From the NCBI GenBank assembly GCA_034431435.1, contig DAOUDG010000061.1, forward strand, positions 1 through 20,143: a stretch of DNA of 20,143 bases. The letters run 5' to 3'. How positions within the stretch are numbered: position 1 is the stretch's first letter; every line of letters begins with the position of its first letter. The notes beneath the pieces were generated by a model, which saw only the letters and a program-made list of their open reading frames with translations, was not told the DNA's origin and made no database searches. Source of the stretch: JAHCIE01 sp034431435. Its GTDB lineage: Bacteria > Chloroflexota > Anaerolineae > Epilineales > JAHCIE01. A program made the position numbers and the translations under genes. Shown one piece after another: positions 1-6,154 of the stretch.

Positions 1-1
1 C

Positions 2-1324
2 CCCGCCCCTACGCCCGTCCCCACGCGCGCCCCCGAGGAAGGTCCGACTGGCGTCAAGATCGGCAAGCCCGTGCCGTCGTCTGCCGACGTGGACAAGATC
101 GACCTGACGGGCAAGAACGTCAACGTCACCTTCTGGCACGTCTTCAGCGGCAACCAGGAGAAGGCGCTCTAGGACATCATCGCCAGCTTTGAGCAGAAGA
201 ACCCCAACATCAAGATCACCCCGGTCTACAAGGGCAGCTATGACCCGACGCGCAAGGCAACCCTGACCGCCATTGCCGCCAACGCCGTACCCGACATGGT
301 GTGGAGCTTCCCCAACGCCGTCAGCGAGTACGCCAACGAAGACGTGGTTCAGCCGCTGGACCCGTTCATGGACAGCAGCAAGGTTGGCCTGGGCGACCTG
401 GGGAAGGCGCTGGACGCCAAGATTCTCGCCAGCTACAAGTATCCAACCTTTGATAACCAGACCCTGAGCCTGCCGCCCGCCGTCAGCCAGGAGGTCATGT
501 ACTACAACGCGGACTGGCTCAAGCAGCTCGGCTACGACAAGCCGCCCGAGACCATCGCGCAGTTCATGGAGATCTGCGCCAAGGTCAAGGCCACCACGCC
601 CGATAAGTGGTGCACCGCCTTCCGCACCGATGCCTCCGGCTTTGCCGAACTGGTGTGGAACTTCGGCGGCGAGCTGCTGACGCCCGACTTCAAGCAGGCA
701 GCGTTCAAGGATGCGGGCCTGAAGGCGATGCAGTGGTACAAGGAGATGCTGGACAAGGGCTACGCCTACCAGCCAGCGGTGGCCTTCGGCGACCAGACCG
801 ACTTCGGCCTGGGCAAGACCCTGTTCACCTTCGGCTCCTCGACGGGCATCCCCTTCTACAAGGCTGCCGCAACCGACCCGGCGACGAACAAGGAGCGCTT
901 CAACTGGTCCATCGCCGCCTACCCGCGCGCTAAGGCCGGTGACCCGGCCCTGGTCAACCTGTTTGGCCCCAGCGTTGCCGTGCTGGCGACCACGCCCGAG
1001 CGGTCACTGGCGTCGTGGCTGTTCCTCAAGCACTGGCTGGGCGACGAGCAGGCGGGTACGTGGGCAACTGTGGCGAACTACTACCCCATCAACCAGAACG
1101 CCAACCAGTCGCCCGCTGTCAAGGCGTACCTGGAGAAGAACCCAACCTTCGCCAAGGGCTTCGAGTTGCTCAAGAACAACAAGTCGGAGCCGAACGTGAT
1201 GGGCTGGCAGGGCGCGCGCGACGCCATCGCCAACGGCCTGATCGCGGTGATCACCAATAAGGCCACGCCGGAGCAGTCCATCGACGCGACCGTCAAGGCC
1301 GTCAACGATGTCCTGAAGCAGTAG
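2..1324 (+). pseudogene. ABC transporter extracellular solute-binding protein (sugar type), 5'-truncated and interrupted by an in-frame TAG
   Basis: The frame enters the window with a Pro/Thr/Ala-rich stretch (PAPTPVPTRAPEEG), typical of the linker after a lipoprotein signal. It continues into a family-1 (MalE/UgpB-like) extracellular solute-binding protein: a TFWHVFSG strand, a DMVWSFPN segment, VMYYNADWLKQLGY, and a C-terminal helix ending VKAVNDVLKQ. Proteins of this kind capture sugars or glycerol phosphates outside the membrane for an ABC permease. Codon 57 of the window is TAG at 170-172. The frame is open on both sides (EKAL-stop-DIIASFEQKNP), so one substitution, for example CAG to TAG, explains it. 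Restart at the ATG at 296 would lack the first N-lobe strands and the export signal, so it is unlikely to yield a working protein. No permease genes are visible; they may lie to the left. It converges on the PfkB kinase. Family assignment is firm; exact substrate unknown. Confidence 0.85.
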
Positions 1325-1351
1325 CGGCTTCGACCGTCATCCCCAAGCACA

Positions 1352-1395
1352 GCGACGCCGGGTAGCGGATGTGACCATCCGTTGCCCGGCGTCGC
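1352..1395. terminator. Long GC-rich hairpin between convergent genes
   Basis: GCGACGCCGGG (1352-1362) pairs with CCCGGCGTCGC (1385-1395), and CGGATG (1366-1371) pairs with CATCCG (1376-1381) around a TGAC loop. The three bases between the two stems can also pair using two G-T wobbles, giving about 20 bp in total. It sits 27 bases after the solute-binding protein stop and 21 bases beyond the kinase stop on the other strand. There is no T-run on either side, so it is not a textbook intrinsic terminator, but its position suggests bidirectional termination or mRNA 3'-end protection. Confidence 0.6.
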
Positions 1396-1416
1396 GCCGA
1401 ACGCGAGGCCGACCCG

Positions 1417-2322
1417 TTATCCGGCGTCGTAGGCGTCCAGGCGCTCGCGGGTGATCAGCCCCGTCGATGACGCCTTGTGCGCGCACGTCCAGCGCGCCGC
1501 GATCTGCCCCCGCCGCAACGCCGACGGGGCGTCGCGCCCCTCCAGGACGTAGCCCGTGAGAAAGCCGACGGCCAGCGCGTCGCCCGCGCCGTTGGTGTCG
1601 ACGACAGGCAGGTCGAGGGAAGGCGGCGGAAAGACCTCCATCCCAGCCCGGCTACCCAGCGCCGCGCCGCGCGCTCCCATCCCCGCCACTATCACCAGCC
1701 GCGGGTTACGGGCCAGGAAGGCTGCCATGAGGGGCGCGGGGTCGGCGTGATTGGCTGCCGAGAAGAACAGGATGTCGGCGGCGGCAATGAAGTCCTGGCG
1801 GTACGGGTCGTTGGGGTCGACCACGTCCTGCAAGTCGCAGGCGATGGTCACGCCCAGGTCGCGGGCGATGGGCAGCACGCGCCGCGCCCAGTTGGGCAGA
1901 TGCAGATGGGCCAGCCGCGCCCCCGCCAGGACACGGCGCAGGGGGGCCAGGTCGGGCGCGAGCGTCATGTGGCTCTTGCCGTCGTAGAAGTTCCTGCGGC
2001 TCCCGTCGGCGGCCATGATGTTGACGCTGCGGCTCGTTCCCGCCGGGTCGAGGAATAGCGCCGACAGGTCTATGCCGTCGCCGCCCAGCGTCTCGCGGAT
2101 GAGCTGCCCGCCCCAGTCGTCACCGACCGCGCCGACAAAGGCCGTCCGCCGCCCTAGCCGGGCGAAGCCACGGCTGGTGTAGCCGCCCGCCTGCCCCACA
2201 TAATCCAGGTTCTGAGTAAAATTAGCCTCGACCGTCCAGTCAACGTCGCGGCCCGGCAGGTATACGTTGGTATCGATGCCCACGTTGCCCACCACGACGA
2301 CCTCGAATGGCCCATTGGTCAT
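1417..2322 (-). CDS. PfkB-family carbohydrate kinase
   Basis: This 301-residue protein belongs to the ribokinase/PfkB superfamily, cytosolic enzymes that phosphorylate sugars or nucleosides with ATP. The glycine-rich N-terminal substrate-binding segment is at about 46-58 (GGYTSRGFARLG; the Asn common after GG is Arg here). The anion-hole/catalytic motif DTNGAGD is at 242-248, with Asp248 as the likely catalytic base. Length is normal for the family. The frame starts at the ATG at 2322 with the expected VVVGNVGIDTN opening strand. It faces a sugar-type solute-binding protein, which hints at uptake followed by phosphorylation of the same sugar, but the two genes are convergent and the first is broken, so this is only an inference. 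The sugar cannot be read from the sequence. Confidence 0.9.
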   Translation of the reverse strand: MTNGPFEVVVVGNVGIDTNVYLPGRDVDWTVEANFTQNLDYVGQAGGYTSRGFARLGRRTAFVGAVGDDWGGQLIRETLGGDGIDLSALFLDPAGTSRSVNIMAADGSRRNFYDGKSHMTLAPDLAPLRRVLAGARLAHLHLPNWARRVLPIARDLGVTIACDLQDVVDPNDPYRQDFIAAADILFFSAANHADPAPLMAAFLARNPRLVIVAGMGARGAALGSRAGMEVFPPPSLDLPVVDTNGAGDALAVGFLTGYVLEGRDAPSALRRGQIAARWTCAHKASSTGLITRERLDAYDAG

Positions 2323-2377
2323 AGAGCGACTCGCTTGTAGTCTGTGTTGCGACTAGAATTGGTGGGATGCCATCGCT

Positions 2378-2383
2378 ATTATA
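2378..2383 (-). promoter_or_regulatory. Possible -10 element for the PfkB kinase
   Basis: The minus strand reads TATAAT here, 55 bases upstream of the kinase start. No convincing -35 box is found at 16-18 bp spacing, so this is a weak call. Confidence 0.3.
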
Positions 2384-2465
2384 GGCAAAACACCCGCGGC
2401 CGGGGATGAGCGGTTGTGGGCGCGCCAGCCCCTGGCCCTTCGCCTGTGGTTCTCCAGGAGAGCGC

Positions 2466-3257
2466 ATGAATCTCGGCTTGAGCGACAAAGTCGTCATCGT
2501 CACCGCCGCCAGTCGTGGCCTGGGCAAGGCGGCCGCCCTCCAGTTCGCACGTGAGGGGGCCTATGTGGTCGTCAACGCGCGCGACGCCGAGCGGCTGGCC
2601 GCCGCGGCCGCCGAGTGCGAGACCCTCAGCGGCAAGCCGGCCCTCGCCGTGGCGGGCGACGTGACGCGCCAGGAGGATGTGGAGCGCATCGTGGCGCAGA
2701 CTCTCGACCGCTTCGGCCGCATCGACGTGCTGGTGACCAACGCGGGCGGCCCGCCGGCCGGCCTGTTCACGGCGCTCGATATCGAGCAGTGGGAGGCCGC
2801 CTGCCAGTTGACGCTGCTGAGCGCGGTGCGCCTCATCCAGGCTGTCGTGCCTACCATGCAGGCCCAGCAGAGCGGCTCCATCGTCAGCATCAACTCCATG
2901 ACGGTGAAGCAGCCAATTTCCGGCCTGACTCTTTCCAACACCATCCGCGACGCCGTTCACGGCCTGGTCAAGACTCTGTCCCAGGAACTGGCCGCCGACG
3001 GCATCCGCGTCAACTCCGTGCTGCCCGGCTGGACGCGCACCGAGCGCGTCGATGAAATCCTGGCCTTCCGCGCCGCGAACAGCAGCCTGCCCGAGGCCGA
3101 GGTCGAGGCCAACATCACCCGCGACATCCCGCTGGGTCGCCTGGGTCGCGCGGAGGAACTCGCCAACGCTGTCGTCTTCGTCGCCTCACCGGCGGCGGGG
3201 TATATCACCGGTGTCGCCTTGCAGGTCGATGGCGGCATGATCCGAGGCAAGCTCTAG
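2466..3257 (+). CDS. SDR-family oxidoreductase with altered YxxxK site
   Basis: A 263-residue short-chain dehydrogenase/reductase (FabG-like fold), expected to be cytosolic and NAD(P)-dependent. The Rossmann glycine motif TAASRGLG is at 13-20 and the NAG motif at 92-94, and a C-terminal GYITGVALQVDGG segment closes the fold. Catalytic Ser144 is present (SINS). However, the usual Tyr-x-x-x-Lys is replaced by Ser157...Arg161 (SNTIR) in an otherwise well-aligned helix. SDR subgroups with this change exist, and their chemistry is not clear from sequence. The ATG at 2466 is chosen over an upstream frame extension to 2406 because AGGAG lies at 2456-2460 and the protein then begins at the first beta strand. 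It is followed after 10 bases by the translin gene, so the two are probably co-transcribed. Confidence 0.9.
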   Translation: MNLGLSDKVVIVTAASRGLGKAAALQFAREGAYVVVNARDAERLAAAAAECETLSGKPALAVAGDVTRQEDVERIVAQTLDRFGRIDVLVTNAGGPPAGLFTALDIEQWEAACQLTLLSAVRLIQAVVPTMQAQQSGSIVSINSMTVKQPISGLTLSNTIRDAVHGLVKTLSQELAADGIRVNSVLPGWTRTERVDEILAFRAANSSLPEAEVEANITRDIPLGRLGRAEELANAVVFVASPAAGYITGVALQVDGGMIRGKL

Positions 3258-3267
3258 GAGGCCGCGC

Positions 3268-3921
3268 GTGAATAACCTGGATACCCTGGCCGACAAGCTC
3301 CTGACGGGATTGGAGGCGAAGAACGCTGCCCGCGAGGAGGCGCTGCGCCTGTCGCGCCAGTTGGTGCAGCACGCCTCGCGCACCATCCGCGCCGTGCATC
3401 GCGAGGAGTGGGACGAGGCAGCCGCTATTCTGGCCGACGCGGAGACCATCGCCGCCAATCTCAAGGCGGCCACCCGCGCCCAGCCGGAGCTGTACTCGGC
3501 GGGCTACGCGCAGGACGCCCTCAAGGAGTACGCCGAGGCGCATATCACCCGCGCCCTGTCCCGCGAGGAGGATCTGCCCGACCCTGACGCCCTGGGAGTC
3601 GAGTATGCGGCCTACCTGAATGGTCTGGGCGAGGCCATCGGCGAGATGCGTCGCCACGGCCTGGACCTGATTCGGCGCGGCGAGATCGCCCGCGCCGAGC
3701 GCGTCGTCGAGGCGATGGACGAAGTCTACGCTTTCCTGACCACCGTCGACTATCCCGACGCCGTGACCAACGGCCTGCGCCGCACCACCGACATGGTGCG
3801 TGGCGTCACCGAGCGGACACGGGGCGACCTGACCACGGCGGCGCGGCAGGAGAAGCTGCAAGCGGCCCTGCGCGACTTCGAGGCCCGCATCGGTGTGAGT
3901 GCGACGCCGCATGCCGACTGA
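3268..3921 (+). CDS. Translin-family protein
   Basis: 217 residues, almost entirely helical, matching the translin superfamily. It has an early LRLSRQLVQHASRTIRAVH helix (27-44), the EYAEA segment (87-91) and the family hallmark YLNGLGEAIGEMRR (116-129). Eukaryotic translin and TRAX form the C3PO nuclease and bind single-stranded RNA/DNA; archaeal and bacterial homologues are little studied, and some database entries misname them haloacid dehalogenases. The start is GTG at 3268, with AGGAGG at 3256-3261. The SDR stop lies 10 bases upstream, and its own 3' end overlaps the next gene by 11 bases, indicating translational coupling. Function here is inferred to be nucleic-acid related. The family call is good; the activity is unknown. 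Confidence 0.8.
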   Translation: MNNLDTLADKLLTGLEAKNAAREEALRLSRQLVQHASRTIRAVHREEWDEAAAILADAETIAANLKAATRAQPELYSAGYAQDALKEYAEAHITRALSREEDLPDPDALGVEYAAYLNGLGEAIGEMRRHGLDLIRRGEIARAERVVEAMDEVYAFLTTVDYPDAVTNGLRRTTDMVRGVTERTRGDLTTAARQEKLQAALRDFEARIGVSATPHAD

Positions 3922-4165
3922 CGATCCGCGCGGCCCACGCCTCCTGCGCGCCTCGGAGGTGGGCCGCTATGCCTATTGCGCCCGCGCCTGGTGGCTCCAG
4001 TCGGTCCAGGGCGTCGCGCCTGACCCGACGCGCCTGACGGCGGGCATCGAGGCCCACGCCCGCCACGGCCGGCGGGCGTCCCTGGCCGAGTGGCAGGCGC
4101 GCGCCGGCCTCGCGCTGCTCCTGCTGGCCGGGCTGGCTCTCGCGTGGGCGATGCTGCGCTTCTAG
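3911..4165 (+). CDS. Small membrane-anchored protein with a Cas4/PD-(D/E)XK-like N-terminal segment
   Basis: 84 residues. The segment LRASEVGRYAYCARAWWL (12-29) followed by LTAGIEAHARHG (42-53) resembles the opening of Cas4/RecB-type PD-(D/E)XK nucleases: a Ser-x-Leu/Val...Tyr-x-x-Cys-Pro/Ala-Arg motif with Cys23 in the position of the first Fe-S cysteine, then a Gly-x-x-x-His site at His49. The acidic and lysine catalytic strands and the C-terminal Cys triplet are absent. Instead the chain ends in one strong hydrophobic helix (about 64-82, rich in Ala and Leu) and a short Arg-Phe tail. The ATG at 3911, inside the translin gene, is preferred to the GTG at 3899; neither has a clear ribosome site, which fits coupling to the upstream gene. 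A nuclease activity is unlikely. The resemblance is by eye. Confidence 0.65.
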   Translation: MPTDDPRGPRLLRASEVGRYAYCARAWWLQSVQGVAPDPTRLTAGIEAHARHGRRASLAEWQARAGLALLLLAGLALAWAMLRF

Positions 4166-4191
4166 CCCGATGAACCTTGTCACGTTGATTC

Positions 4192-4218
4192 GGTCCTCCC
4201 GGCTCGCGCGGGAGGGCC
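4192..4218 (+). terminator. Hairpin after the SDR-translin gene run
   Basis: CCTCCCG (4195-4201) pairs with CGGGAGG (4209-4215), extended by GGT/GCC outside, with a 7-base loop. It lies 27 bases after the stop of the small membrane protein and 48 before the next start. No T-run follows. It could mark the end of the first transcript or sit in the leader of the next gene. Confidence 0.35.
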
Positions 4219-4265
4219 ACCTCCACCGCCAGCCGGGCTACCCCATCTTGAAGGAGAAGTACCCG

Positions 4266-5714
4266 ATGCCCGAGACGCAGAACACCGAACTGGTCGCCGC
4301 TGTCTTCGACAGCAAGAGCGCGGCCGTCAAAGCGCGCGCGGCCCTCGAACGAGCCGATCGCGACATGCAGGTTGTCCAACTCAACCGTATCGCCATCATC
4401 GAGAAAGGCAAGGACGGCAAGCTGACCTTCTCGGAAGCGGACAAGAAGAAGGGCGGCGCGTGGTCCCTCGCCCATAACGCCGCCTTCGTCGTTGGCTCGG
4501 CCCTCGACAAGGGCGCAACGTTGCTGCCCGACCGGTGGGCCGAGGACACGGCAGCCCTGGCCGCCCGGCTCAAGGACAGCGGCTTCCCCGATGACGCTCT
4601 GGCGGAGATAGGCGCGGGCCTGGCGGAAGGCGTCGCGGTCGTGATTACCCTGGTCGACGACGACGAAGAGAAGGGCATCGTCAGCCGCTCCCTCGTCGAG
4701 CATGGCGGCAAGCTCATCCACAAGGCCCTGTCGAAGGACACGGTCGACCGCCTGAGCGAGGCAACACTGGCTGGCAAGACGGCCGAGTCGGCCAGTGGCC
4801 TCGCCGCCGTCGTCGCCGGCGCGACGGGGATGGCGAAGGGCGCGGCCAAGAAGGTCAAGGTGGTCGACGCGAGCGGCCTGGTCGATACCGCGAAGGGTGC
4901 GACGGCGGTAGCGACCGGCGCGGCCAAGAGCGCGACCGGGGCAGCAACCGGCGCGGCGACCGGCGCGGCCAAGAAGGTCAAGGTGGTCGACGCGAGTGGT
5001 CTGGTCGATACCGCGAAGGGTGCGACGGCGGTAGCGACCGGCGCGGCCAAGAGCGCGACAGAGGCAGCAACCGGCGCGGCCAAGAGCGCAACCGGGGCGG
5101 CGACCGGCGCGGCCAAGAGCGCAACCGGGGCAGCGACCGGCGCGGCCAAGAAGGTGACCAAGACCGTTGATGTGGAAAATGCTGTCGATACGGCCAAGGG
5201 CATCGCCACGGTCGCCACCGGCGTCGCCAAGGGCGCGATCACCGATCCGGCAGGGGCGGCCAAGGACATGACGGCACTGGCGAAGAGCCAGGCCAGGAAG
5301 CTGACCGGCAAGGGCGAGGATGCTCCGCCGGCCGAGGAAATCAAGAAGACCGTCAAGGCCGCCACGGCCACGATCCCCGTGACTGGCGAGGCCGCCATCG
5401 TGGACGAGGCGGCGGCTCCGCCGGCCGAGACCCCCGCGCCGGTCGCCGCCAAGCCTGCCTCGACCCGCAAGAAAGCCGCGCCGCCGGATGACCTCCAGCG
5501 GCTTCCCGACGTCGGCCCTGTCTACGAGCGGCTGTTGCACGCCAGGGGCATCACCACCTACGGCCAGGTCGCCAGGCTCTCGGCCGACAAGCTGCGCGCC
5601 ATCTTCAGCGGTGACGACCCGGAGAGCGGTCTGCCCGTGATGGAGATCAGCGCCGAGCAGGCCAGGGCCATCAAGGCGGCGGCAAAAGAACTGGCCGCGC
5701 CGACGGCATCGTAG
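4266..5714 (+). CDS. DUF1269-like protein with LEA-like Ala/Lys/Thr repeats and a C-terminal helix-hairpin-helix-like domain
   Basis: 482 residues in three parts. Residues 1 to about 165 (VAAVFDSKSAAVKARAALER..., VVITLVDDDEEKG, GGKLIHKALSKDTVDRL) resemble the DUF1269 family of unknown function. Residues about 175-330 are low-complexity amphipathic repeats built from GAAKSATGAAT and a 41-residue unit, reminiscent of group-3 LEA proteins and other Ala/Lys-rich histone-H1-like tails. A Pro/Ala-rich linker follows, then about 408-482 carries LQRLPDVGPVYERLL and ITTYGQVARLS, the pattern of the DUF4332/helix-hairpin-helix domains that bind DNA non-specifically. The start at 4266 is supported by AAGGAG at 4251-4256; the upstream extension to 4170 lacks support. 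The plausible roles (stress protection or DNA compaction) are inferences. There is no signal peptide or clear membrane helix. Confidence 0.8.
   Translation: MPETQNTELVAAVFDSKSAAVKARAALERADRDMQVVQLNRIAIIEKGKDGKLTFSEADKKKGGAWSLAHNAAFVVGSALDKGATLLPDRWAEDTAALAARLKDSGFPDDALAEIGAGLAEGVAVVITLVDDDEEKGIVSRSLVEHGGKLIHKALSKDTVDRLSEATLAGKTAESASGLAAVVAGATGMAKGAAKKVKVVDASGLVDTAKGATAVATGAAKSATGAATGAATGAAKKVKVVDASGLVDTAKGATAVATGAAKSATEAATGAAKSATGAATGAAKSATGAATGAAKKVTKTVDVENAVDTAKGIATVATGVAKGAITDPAGAAKDMTALAKSQARKLTGKGEDAPPAEEIKKTVKAATATIPVTGEAAIVDEAAAPPAETPAPVAAKPASTRKKAAPPDDLQRLPDVGPVYERLLHARGITTYGQVARLSADKLRAIFSGDDPESGLPVMEISAEQARAIKAAAKELAAPTAS
4839..5159 (+). repeat. In-gene tandem repeats: 123-bp unit (two copies) and 33-bp unit (three copies)
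   Basis: A 123-bp (41-codon) unit begins at 4839 and recurs at 4962 almost unchanged over its first 90 or so bases (GAAKKVKVVDASGLVDTAKG in protein). It runs into 33-bp (11-codon) units at 5040, 5073 and 5106, each encoding GAAKSAT(G/E)AAT, with a partial fourth unit at 5139. Near-identity at DNA level points to recent expansion by slippage or unequal crossing-over. The opposite strand is open across this region only because of the repeat's base composition. Confidence 0.95.
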
Positions 5715-5730
5715 CGAAGACAAAAGACAA

Positions 5731-5755
5731 CCGCCCCACCGAGCAGGTGGGGCGG
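5731..5755. terminator. Terminator between the mosaic-protein gene and the tRNA/5S cluster
   Basis: Perfect 10-bp stem, CCGCCCCACC (5731-5740) with GGTGGGGCGG (5746-5755), loop GAGCA. On the minus strand it is followed by TTGTCTTTTG, a T-rich tail suited to ending the 5S-tRNA transcript. The plus-strand tail is poor in T, though the position 16 bases after the 5714 stop would let it serve that gene too. Confidence 0.75.
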
Positions 5756-5784
5756 TCACATCAAGAATAAAGATTCAACCCATG

Positions 5785-5863
5785 TGGCGCCCTGGACGGG
5801 ATTCGAACCCGCGGTCTCCACATTGACAGTGTGGTGTGTTAGGCCAGGCTACACCACCAGGGC
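5785..5863 (-). tRNA. tRNA-Asp (anticodon GTC)
   Basis: A complete cloverleaf on the minus strand: 7-bp acceptor (GCCCTGG/CCAGGGC), D arm with GG in the loop, anticodon stem CCACA/TGTGG around loop CTGTCAA (anticodon complement at 5825-5827), 5-base variable loop, T arm with TTCGAAT loop, discriminator G and an encoded CCA at 5785-5787. It lies 27 bases downstream of tRNA-Arg and just upstream of a terminator, so it is probably the last gene of the 5S-tRNA transcript. Confidence 0.95.
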
Positions 5864-5890
5864 AGAAAAATGCGCGGGCAACCCCGCGCC

Positions 5891-5965
5891 TGGCATCCCC
5901 GGCAGGACTTGAACCTGCGGCCTTCAGGTCCGCAACCTGACGCTCTTCCGCTGAGCTACGGAGAT
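5891..5965 (-). tRNA. tRNA-Arg (anticodon GCG)
   Basis: A complete cloverleaf on the minus strand: acceptor ATCTCCG/CGGGGAT with one U-G pair, D arm GCTC/GAGC with loop AGCGGAA, anticodon stem TCAGG/CCTGA around loop TTGCGGA, variable loop AGGCC, T arm GCAGG/CCTGC, discriminator G and an encoded CCA. The anticodon reads GCG (complement of 5931-5933), pairing with CGC. A20 in the D loop and C35 are arginine identity bases, supporting Arg. Most bacteria use ACG (inosine) for this box, so the genomic G34 is notable. Only 5 bases separate it from the 3' end of 5S rRNA. Confidence 0.93.
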
Positions 5966-5970
5966 AAGGG

Positions 5971-6088
5971 TGTTGGCGATGCCTTACTTTCCCACACAGT
6001 TACCCGTGCAGTATCATCAGGGCTGGCGGGCTTAACGGCCGGGTTCGAGATGGGACCGGGTGTACCCCCGCCGCTTATATCACCAACA
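5971..6088 (-). rRNA. rrf: 5S ribosomal RNA
   Basis: About 118 bases on the minus strand, with complementary ends (TGTTGGTGAT and ATCGCCAACA) forming helix I. The family landmarks are present: ACACCCGGTCCCATCTCGAA, the GTTAAGCCC segment and GTGTGGGAAAGTA near the 3' end. No 23S or 16S gene lies upstream; the neighbour on that side is corA, whose stop is 66 bases away. I see no clear sigma70 -35/-10 pair in 6089-6154, so it may have an unrecognised promoter or be reached by corA transcription. tRNA-Arg and tRNA-Asp follow on the same strand. Confidence 0.95.
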
Positions 6089-6154
6089 TAGAGGTAGACG
6101 CGCGAGCGGCGGCATTATTACGCCGGGCGGGAACATTTCCGCGCAATTCCCATT

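Noticed and set aside
3750..5759. Long minus-strand open frame (669 codons), Gly/Arg-rich
   Set aside because: It is antisense to translin and the repeat-rich gene, and is open only because of GC-rich repeats. It has no ribosome site, and its composition is that of an artefact.
5785..5863. Reading the Asp tRNA on the plus strand as tRNA-Val (GAC)
   Set aside because: The plus-strand T loop would read ATTCGAA, lacking TTC at the right place, and no CCA end is encoded. The minus strand fits all landmarks.
5870..6091. Plus-strand open frame containing RQDLNLRPSGPQPDALPLSYG
   Set aside because: It is the antisense translation of tRNA-Arg and 5S rRNA. This peptide pattern is a well-known false protein from tRNA genes.
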